In this document: piece by piece, positions 6,461 through 11,289 of the stretch
Position numbering within the stretch: the first letter of the stretch is position 1
Layout of the letters: each line of letters opens with the position of its first letter
Origin: Deltaproteobacteria bacterium
GTDB lineage: Bacteria; Desulfobacterota; JAENJC01
Reading direction: 5' to 3'
Assembly: GCA_016844545.1 (NCBI GenBank)
Contig: JAENJC010000162.1
Coordinates: forward strand, 1 to 11,289
DNA: 11,289 nucleotides
Made by a program: the position numbers and the translations under genes
The notes under the pieces: generated by a model
The model's input: the letters and a program-made list of their open reading frames with translations, nothing else
Told to the model about the DNA's origin: nothing
The model's database searches: none

Positions 6461-7155
6461 AGCCAAAAAACTGGTTGGAAAGCCTGAACTGCGCAATAGA
6501 GGGGATACTTTATGTGGCCAAGACCCAGCCGCACATGCGGCACCACTTCATAACCGCTATAGCCGTCCTGGTTCTCTCCCTCTTCCTTAACCTTTCCTGG
6601 ATAGAGTTCAGCCTCCTTTGTCTCTGTATAACCCTTGTACTCTTCGCAGAGGTGATAAATACAGCCGTAGAGGTCACCATTGACCTTATCTCCGAGGAGT
6701 TTCACCCTCTGGCAAGGATAGCCAAGGACGTGTCTGCAGGGGCGGTGCTTCTCGCTGTTATCGGTTCCCTGACCATAGGGTATGTAGTCCTTTCCAGACA
6801 TATTTTCCCGCCAGCCGCCGAGACGCTTAAAGAGGTGAGACATTCTCAAGCCGACCTGACGTTAGTATCGCTGCTCCTGGTAATAATAGCAGTTGTAATA
6901 ACAAAGGCAAAATTCGGGAAGGGCACCCCGCTTCACGGAGGGATGCCAAGCGGACACTCTGCCATAGCGTTTTCTGTATGGACTGCAATAACCCTAATAA
7001 CGATGGACCCCATGATTGTGTCAATCACCTTCGTTCTTGCGGTAATGGTGAGCCACAGCCGTATGTTAATGGCAATACATACATTCTGGGAAGTCTTGGC
7101 AGGCGCCATATTAGGGAGCCTTATAACATTGATTATATTTCAGGTCTTCGGATAA
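6457..7155 (+). CDS. DgkA-type lipid kinase fused to PAP2 phosphatase
   Basis: Integral membrane protein of 232 residues joining two lipid-carrier enzymes. Residues 1-115 are a DgkA/undecaprenol-kinase domain with three hydrophobic helices and the family signature AEVINTAVE (64-72), followed by D76 and HPLARIAKDVSAGAVLL (83-99). Residues 130-232 are a PAP2 (type 2 phosphatidic acid phosphatase) domain with PSGHS (164-168) and SR-x5-H-x3-E (R202, H208, E212); the last acidic residue is E where many members have D. The first PAP2 motif is degenerate (KAKFGKGTP rather than KxxxxxxRP). The fusion could phosphorylate and dephosphorylate undecaprenol or diacylglycerol, but the direction in vivo is unknown. 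It overlaps the ybeY stop by 4 bases and ends 11 nt before corC. Confidence 0.9.
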   Translation: MKPKNWLESLNCAIEGILYVAKTQPHMRHHFITAIAVLVLSLFLNLSWIEFSLLCLCITLVLFAEVINTAVEVTIDLISEEFHPLARIAKDVSAGAVLLAVIGSLTIGYVVLSRHIFPPAAETLKEVRHSQADLTLVSLLLVIIAVVITKAKFGKGTPLHGGMPSGHSAIAFSVWTAITLITMDPMIVSITFVLAVMVSHSRMLMAIHTFWEVLAGAILGSLITLIIFQVFG

Positions 7156-7166
7156 AGGAGTAAAGT

Positions 7167-7981
7167 TTGGAAAGCAACGACTGGTACAAGCGGCTGAAAC
7201 TTTTAATCAAGGCTTTTTTCCTGAGGAGTAAGAATGGTGATCAGCTTCCAGTAAGCGAGGAGGAGATGCATACCCTCATAGACGCTGGCACTGAAAGCGG
7301 AATCATCAACAAGGAAGAAGGCGAGATGATCCAGGGGATCTTTGACCTGAAGGACACCCTTGTAAGGGAGGTAATGATCCCGAGGACTGAGATAGTTGGC
7401 ATAGAAAGCGATGCTACTGTGGATGACCTTATAAAACTGATCCGGGAAGAGGGGCATACCAGGTATCCGGTATACAAGAAATCGATAGACAACATTATTG
7501 GCGTGATACATGTAAAAGATATCCTGACCCAGTGGAACGGTAAGGGTGACAGTCAGCTGAAACCGTTTATAAGGCATCCCTTCCTGGTCCCGGAGACCAA
7601 GAATGTCGAAGAGCTGCTTAGGGAGTTTAAAAAGAAGAGGACCCATATCGCCGTGGTGGTGGACGAATATGGAGGGACATCCGGCGTTGTCACGATTGAA
7701 GACATCATAGAGGAGATATCCCGTTATCGGACAACTCCGTCCTTGTAGATGCTAGGCTGGATATAGAGGAGTTGGCTTCTCACTTCGGGATGGAGATCCC
7801 AAAGGAGAAGTTTGAGACCGTAGGTGGCCTGATCTCTTTCCTTACAGGAAGGGTTCCGAAAAGCGGTGAAGAGGTAACCTTTGAGAACCTCAGGTTTATA
7901 GTGGAGTCCGCAGATGAAAAGAGGGTCCACAGGGTCAGGGTCTTAAAACAGGAGACCAAGGAAGAGAGAGAAGGTGAATAA
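7167..7981 (+). pseudogene. corC: CorC/YbeX-type CBS-pair protein with internal deletion and frameshift
   Basis: CorC-like cytosolic CBS-domain protein linked to magnesium/cobalt resistance, standing in its usual place between ybeY and lnt. Translation starts at TTG 7167, 6 nt after AAAGGAG. The first frame (193 residues) has the EEGEMIQGIFDLKDTLVREVMIPRTEI block (50-76), both CBS domains and VVDEYGGTSGVVTIEDIIEEI (164-184), then diverges and stops at TAG 7746-7748. From about 7715 another frame carries the expected continuation (DIPLSDNSVLVDARLDIEEL, then the CorC_HlyC domain ETVGGLISFLTGRVPKSGEEV) to TAA at 7979-7981. Roughly 13 residues normally found between EEI and the DNSVLVDAR-type strand are missing, consistent with loss of about 40 bases. 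The CBS half may still fold. Assembly error is a live alternative. Confidence 0.85.
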
Positions 7982-9506
7982 AAAAGATCTTTCCCTTGCC
8001 GCTCTCTCAGGGGTCCTCCTTGCCCTTGCCTTCCCAATGTTTGACATTGAACTCCTGGCCTGGATAGCTCTTGTCCCGTTACTTTTCTCTATAAATGGGA
8101 AGAACCCGTTACAATCAATATACTTGGGCATCACTGCCGGGCTTGTCTTCAACCTTATCCTTCTTTACTGGATACCTGTACCTATAACTATCTATGGGAA
8201 GCTGCCGCTTCCAGCAGGTATCGTTCTCCTGTTGCTGCTAGCATCGTATCTTTCTCTCTATACCGCAACACTTGCCTTCCTGGTGACCTTTTTCAGGACA
8301 AGGATGGGGATTCCCCTGGTCCTTTCCGCTCCAGTTGTCTGGGTATCTCTTGAGCTGCTTATTACATACTTTCTTACCGGCTTCCCGTGGGGAGTTTTAG
8401 GATACTCCCAGTATCTCAACCTTCCGGTCATTCAGATTGCTGATGTCACAGGCGTTTATGGGATAAGCTTTTTAATAGTTGTGGTGAATGCCGGGATATA
8501 CAGGGTCATTGAAAGGTATATGGAGGGGCTCTCATTCCGGCATGGGAGGAGCATCTGGGTTGCACTCTTTGTTCTCCTCACTGCGATTGGGTATGGTTAC
8601 TGGAGGCTTGGCAGTCTTGGAATCCGCAATCCGCAATCCGCAATCCGCATTGGTATTGTTCAGGGGAATATAGACCAGGACCAAAAGTGGGACACTGAAT
8701 ACCAGAGGGAGACAGTGGATGCCTATCTTGCCCTGTCAAGAAAGGTCTCGGAAGGAGGTGTTGATCTCATTATATGGCCGGAGACTGCCGTCCCGCTCTA
8801 TTTCCAGATGGATGAAACCTATAAACCTGAGATACTGAAGGCTGCAAAAGAGATGAAGTCATACATCCTCTTCGGCAGTCCCGCATACGAGAAGGACTTC
8901 GATGCGGTCAGGTATTACAACAGCGCATTCATGATCTCTCCAGATATGAAGGTGGTTGGAAGGTATGACAAGATGCACCTGGTCCCCTTTGGCGAGTATG
9001 TCCCCTTAAAGAAACTCCTCTTCTTTGTCGACAAGCTGGCAGAGGGGATAGGGGATTTTTCTACAGGCGACGGTATCAAAACCCTGAAGATGAGTGATGC
9101 CGAGGTCGGAACCATTATCTGCTATGAAGGGATATTCCCCAATCTAAGCAGGAAGATTGTAAAAGAAGGGGCAAATCTGTTTGTAAATATTACCAATGAT
9201 GCATGGTTCGGGCGTACGTCCGCCCCTTTCCAGCATCTCTCCATGTACTCTCTCCGGGCGGTTGAAAACAGGGTCCCTGTTGTTCGGGCTGCCAACACCG
9301 GAGTATCTGCGTTTATAGATGAGAGGGGGGTTGTTACATCCAGTACAGGTATATTCGAGAGGGGTTATCTTAAGGCACAGGTTTATGTATCAGGTTCCAA
9401 GAGCTTCTATACAAGGTTTGGAGACCTCTTTGCATATGTCTGCGCAATAGCCACACTTGTACTTTTGACTGTGGCTGTTAAGATTGTCCCGAAGGGATCT
9501 AAATGA
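7974..9506 (+). CDS. lnt: Apolipoprotein N-acyltransferase
   Basis: Inner-membrane enzyme that adds the third acyl chain to lipoproteins, a hallmark of Gram-negative envelopes. It has 510 residues: an N-terminal membrane domain with several hydrophobic helices (to about 215), then a periplasmic carbon-nitrogen hydrolase domain. The catalytic triad is complete: E270 in IIWPETAVP, K333 in YDKMHLVPFGEYVP and C383 in TIICYEG. FVNITNDAWFG (about 402-412) and RAVENRVPVVRAANTG (about 423-438) are also typical, and a last membrane helix closes the protein. The start is GTG 7974, overlapping the end of the corC frame. The domain linker contains four AATCCGC heptamers (8621-8648) encoding IRNPQSAIRI, probably an inserted dispersed repeat. 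The stop overlaps the alkD-like ATG as ATGA. Confidence 0.95.
   Translation: MNKKDLSLAALSGVLLALAFPMFDIELLAWIALVPLLFSINGKNPLQSIYLGITAGLVFNLILLYWIPVPITIYGKLPLPAGIVLLLLLASYLSLYTATLAFLVTFFRTRMGIPLVLSAPVVWVSLELLITYFLTGFPWGVLGYSQYLNLPVIQIADVTGVYGISFLIVVVNAGIYRVIERYMEGLSFRHGRSIWVALFVLLTAIGYGYWRLGSLGIRNPQSAIRIGIVQGNIDQDQKWDTEYQRETVDAYLALSRKVSEGGVDLIIWPETAVPLYFQMDETYKPEILKAAKEMKSYILFGSPAYEKDFDAVRYYNSAFMISPDMKVVGRYDKMHLVPFGEYVPLKKLLFFVDKLAEGIGDFSTGDGIKTLKMSDAEVGTIICYEGIFPNLSRKIVKEGANLFVNITNDAWFGRTSAPFQHLSMYSLRAVENRVPVVRAANTGVSAFIDERGVVTSSTGIFERGYLKAQVYVSGSKSFYTRFGDLFAYVCAIATLVLLTVAVKIVPKGSK
8621..8648 (+). repeat. Four tandem AATCCGC heptamers inside lnt
   Basis: Exact copies lie at 8621-8627, 8628-8634, 8635-8641 and 8642-8648. 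They fall at the junction between the membrane domain and the hydrolase domain, where extra residues are tolerated. Changes in copy number would shift the lnt frame because the unit is not a multiple of three. Confidence 0.9.
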
Positions 9507-10180
9507 ACTTCAATCAGATTATAAAAAAACTGAAATCCCTCAATAATCCTGAAAACGTTGCGGGGATGGCCAGGTTTGGGATAAATCCCAACAACACTTA
9601 CGGAGTCTCCATCCCAACGCTTTGAAAGATGGCTAAAGAGACCGGAAGGGATCACTCTCTTGCTCAGGAGCTATGGGCATCACGCATCCATGAGGCAAGG
9701 ATAATGGCTGGTTTTGTGGATGAACCAAAGCTCGTTACAGCCGAACAGATGGAGAATTGGGTTAAGGACTTTGATTCATGGGATATCTGCGACCAGGTTT
9801 GCAGCAACCTCTTTGACAGGACACCTTTTGCCCATAAAAAGGCCATAGAATGGAGCAACAGGGAGGAGGAGTTTGTAAAGAGGGCAGGTTTTGTTCTTAT
9901 GGCTGCCCTTTCAGTCCATGACAAAAAGGCCCAGGACGATGAGTTCCTGATCTTCCTCCCCATCATAAAAAGAGAGGCCACTGATGAAAGGAACTATGTA
10001 AAAAAGGCCACCAACTGGGCATTGAGACAGATTGGAAAGCGCAACAGCACTCTCAACAAAAAGGCCATAGAAACGGCAAAAGAGATTCAGAAGCTAGGTT
10101 CAAAGTCGGCCAGGTGGATTGCCTCTGATGCCGTAAGGGAGTTAACCAGCAAGTCAGTTCAGGATAATTTGCTAAAATGA
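9503..10180 (+). pseudogene. AlkD-like DNA alkylation repair protein, interrupted by TGA
   Basis: HEAT-like repeat DNA glycosylase family (DNA alkylation repair enzyme), cytoplasmic. The frame opens at ATG 9503, overlapping the lnt stop as ATGA, with the expected beginning (MARFGINPNNTYGVSIPTL). A TGA at 9623-9625 then falls where family members usually have Arg or Lys (IPxLRxxAKE). The same frame continues as KMAKETGRDHSLAQELW, IHEARIMAGFVDEP, FDSWDICDQVC and VKKATNWALRQIGKRN to TGA 10178-10180, so only one codon is wrong (for example CGA or AGA to TGA). Restart at ATG 9629 would give 183 residues lacking the first helices. Selenocysteine is unlikely because the position is not Cys in relatives and no SECIS-like hairpin follows. 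The gene is either newly inactivated or carries a base error. It is coupled to the next gene by ATGA. Confidence 0.8.
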
Positions 10181-10470
10181 ACCCGACTAAACAAACAGCT
10201 CTCAAAGAGCTTCAGCGCATCCCCGGCGTAGGCAAGTCTATTGCCAACGACCTTTGGGACCTGGGCCTGCGTTCGGTAGAGGATCTAAAGGATAAAGACC
10301 CGGAGGAGCTATACGCAACGCTCTACGCAACGCTCTGCACCCTTAAGAAGGCTCATATTGACAAATGCATGCTGTACGTCTTCCGCTCTGCTGTCTACTT
10401 TGCATCAAACAAACAGCATGACCCTGAGCTTTTGAAGTGGTGGAACTGGAAGGATAAAAAGGGCAGATAA
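10177..10470 (+). CDS. Helix-hairpin-helix protein, Cdd1 / pathogenicity-locus family
   Basis: Small (97-residue) helix-hairpin-helix protein of the Cdd1-like 'pathogenicity locus' family, presumably DNA-binding. The HhH is ELQRIPGVGKSIANDLWDLG (11-30), followed by LRSVEDLKDKDPEELY and the conserved KCMLYVFRSAVYFAS (63-77). The ATG overlaps the alkD-like stop as ATGA, so the two are co-translated, and a shared role in DNA repair is a fair inference. Residues 46-53 read YATLYATL because of an exact 12-bp tandem duplication that most relatives would lack. No enzymatic motif is visible. It is the last gene of the plus-strand operon, and its stop lies 12 nt from the end of the convergent ferritin-like gene, with no clear terminator between. 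Confidence 0.8.
   Translation: MNPTKQTALKELQRIPGVGKSIANDLWDLGLRSVEDLKDKDPEELYATLYATLCTLKKAHIDKCMLYVFRSAVYFASNKQHDPELLKWWNWKDKKGR
10312..10335 (+). repeat. In-frame 12-bp tandem duplication in the Cdd1-like gene
   Basis: TACGCAACGCTC occurs twice back to back (10312-10323, 10324-10335). It aligns with the codons and adds Tyr-Ala-Thr-Leu without disturbing the frame. Confidence 0.95.
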
Positions 10471-10482
10471 AATGGTGAATAA

Positions 10483-10965
10483 CTACCCTTCCAGACCATA
10501 CCACTCGGCATTCTCAAGCCACTGCTCGGGTCTTGAAATGAAATTGATGATATTTTCGAGTATGAGGTAGTGCTTGTTCTCCTCCCCGGCTATCTCTGAT
10601 AAAATTCTCTTCTGGGAGACATCCTCTACTTCCTTGGCCTTGTTCCGGTAGAAATCCTCGCTCTTCTTCTCTATATCCTGAGCCTTCTTATAAAGTTCGG
10701 TCTGAGAGACGTTGATATTTGAAAACTCACCGGTTCCCTTGATCATGACAAATACATTCTTTACGTCTCTCAATATAGTGGCTTCGGGCAGTTCCACTTT
10801 TAAATTCTCGTTCATTTTTTTGAATGTGTTGTAATGAACAACCTCAGCATCGGCAAGCATAGTGAGTATGTTCCTTAACCCAGTATTTGGGGTTTTTTGT
10901 GCCAGTTCCCTGTAATAATTCTCACCGTCCTTTTCCATCTGCATTGCATATTCATAGATATCCAT
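10483..10965 (-). CDS. Ferritin-like / rubrerythrin-family diiron protein
   Basis: A 160-residue four-helix diiron carboxylate protein of the rubrerythrin-like ferritin superfamily, probably handling iron or peroxide in the cytoplasm. It shows the duplicated pattern of the superfamily: E11 in AMQMEKDGENYYRELA, ExxH at E41/H44 in ADAEVVHYNTF, E99 in AQDIEKKSEDFYR, and ExxH at E129/H132 in GEENKHYLIL. No rubredoxin-type CxxC pair is present at the C-terminus, so it is not a full rubrerythrin and would need an external electron donor. AAGGAGG lies 5 nt before the ATG at 10965. It stands alone, convergent with the repair genes, and its upstream region abuts a MITE-like element at 11001-11199, which may carry or displace its promoter. 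Confidence 0.88.
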   Translation of the reverse strand: MDIYEYAMQMEKDGENYYRELAQKTPNTGLRNILTMLADAEVVHYNTFKKMNENLKVELPEATILRDVKNVFVMIKGTGEFSNINVSQTELYKKAQDIEKKSEDFYRNKAKEVEDVSQKRILSEIAGEENKHYLILENIINFISRPEQWLENAEWYGLEG

Positions 10966-11000
10966 TTCATCCTCCTTGATATATTGATTCAGATATTTTA

Positions 11001-11199
11001 CCCCTTAATTCTATAATATGGGTATCCATTTCAGTCAGGTAGACCCTATATGTAGTGGTTTATCTGCTGTAGTTCGTCCGACCAATCGCCAGTATGGCGT
11101 TCCCTTTGTGTTGACAACACCTTGTCCGCGTTCATGGCACAGTATACTATATATAGTAGTTACCTTAGTCAAGTGGATACCCATATTCTATAAGGGGGG
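11001..11199. mobile_element. MITE-like element with long imperfect terminal inverted repeats
   Basis: The ends are CCCCTTA (11001-11007) and TAAGGGG (11191-11197). The 14-bp block 11015-11028 (AATATGGGTATCCA) is the exact complement of 11174-11187. Pairing continues inward with about two-thirds identity over 11029-11056 against 11146-11173. TA dinucleotides flank both ends (10999-11000 and 11200-11201), as in elements that target TA. The core of about 90 bases holds no coding sequence. It is probably a non-autonomous element, and the transposase family cannot be named from this copy alone. Confidence 0.7.
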
Positions 11200-11250
11200 T
11201 AGTCGGTTAGCTCCACCTCTGCTATAATGCGAGAATACATTTCTTGCTTT

Positions 11251-11289
11251 ATGGAGGAACCGTGGAGCCGGCATTGGTATCTGGACGTG
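11251..11289 (+). CDS. Possible 5' end of the next gene, cut by window end
   Basis: An ATG at 11251 opens a 13-codon frame to the window end (MEEPWSRHWYLDV) without a ribosome-binding site. Alternatively, GGAGG at 11253-11257 could serve a GTG at 11262 in another frame (VEPALVSGR). Too little is present to choose between them or to identify the product. Confidence 0.2.
   Translation, partial: MEEPWSRHWYLDV

Larger units (their letters stand above)
10966..11289. other. Intergenic region upstream of the ferritin-like gene
   Basis: This 324-base stretch holds the ribosome-binding site of the ferritin-like gene, the MITE-like element at 11001-11199, and about 90 bases to the window end. A TATAAT at 11223-11228 resembles a -10 box but has no good -35 partner. 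No tRNA, rRNA or riboswitch is visible. Confidence 0.6.

Noticed and set aside
6181..6849. Long minus-strand open frame (222 codons) antisense to ybeY and dgkA-PAP2
   Set aside because: Its product has no recognisable domain, and both plus-strand genes underneath carry complete family motifs. It is a shadow frame.
8621..8648. AATCCGC array as a CRISPR-like array
   Set aside because: The units are 7 bp and directly adjacent without spacers, so it is a simple tandem repeat.
9623..9625. TGA in the alkD-like gene as a second selenocysteine codon
   Set aside because: Relatives have Arg or Lys rather than Cys here, and I see no stable hairpin at the bSECIS distance.
11111..11148. TTGACA followed by TATACT as a promoter in the MITE-like element
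   Set aside because: The spacing is about 26 bases, too long for a sigma-70 promoter.
11018..11227. 69-codon plus-strand open frame across the inverted-repeat element
   Set aside because: It starts in one terminal repeat and runs through the other. It has no ribosome-binding site and no family resemblance.

Overview
The window looks like a chromosomal stretch of a Gram-negative, probably anaerobic or microaerophilic environmental bacterium. Support comes from apolipoprotein N-acyltransferase (Lnt), a periplasm-directed rhodanese, oxygen-sensitive NadA, two ferritin-like diiron proteins and an apparent selenocysteine codon. Gene order and the DgkA-PAP2 fusion next to phoH/ybeY would suit Nitrospirota or Desulfobacterota-like lineages. 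That placement is inference from gene content only.

Layout. (1) 1-431, + strand: 3' part of a bacterioferritin-like gene. (2) 432-535: short convergent gap with inverted repeats. (3) 536-4701, - strand: a tightly packed seven-gene run. Read from its 5' end it is nadA (damaged), a Nudix hydrolase, a Cys-rich conserved protein, a secreted rhodanese whose frame continues through an in-frame TGA (probable selenocysteine), a WbuC-type cupin, queC, and a class I glutamine amidotransferase (peptidase C26). (4) 4702-5025: divergent intergenic region with candidate promoters and repeat-like debris. (5) 5026-10470, + strand: phoH, ybeY, dgkA-PAP2 fusion, corC (damaged), lnt, an AlkD-like DNA alkylation repair gene (interrupted by TGA) and a Cdd1-like helix-hairpin-helix gene. 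Most junctions overlap or nearly abut, so this is one operon. (6) 10483-10965, - strand: a second ferritin-like protein. (7) 10966-11289: a roughly 200-bp MITE-like element with long imperfect terminal inverted repeats, then possibly the start of another gene.

How the genes work together. PhoH, YbeY, CorC and Lnt form the widespread RNA-processing/envelope cluster, here joined by an undecaprenol/diacylglycerol kinase-phosphatase fusion that fits lipid-carrier recycling. The left operon mixes cofactor biosynthesis (NAD, queuosine), nucleotide housekeeping and sulfur/selenium chemistry.

The main point of interest is the probable selenoprotein rhodanese: a TGA two codons after the active-site Cys, near-perfect family sequence on both sides, and a hairpin at the position expected for a bacterial SECIS. 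Separately, nadA and corC each look as if they lost an internal segment with a frame change, and the alkD-like gene has a TGA where the family usually has Arg. Three lesions in 11 kb mean either local gene decay or assembly/strain-mixing artefacts, and the sequence alone cannot decide between them.
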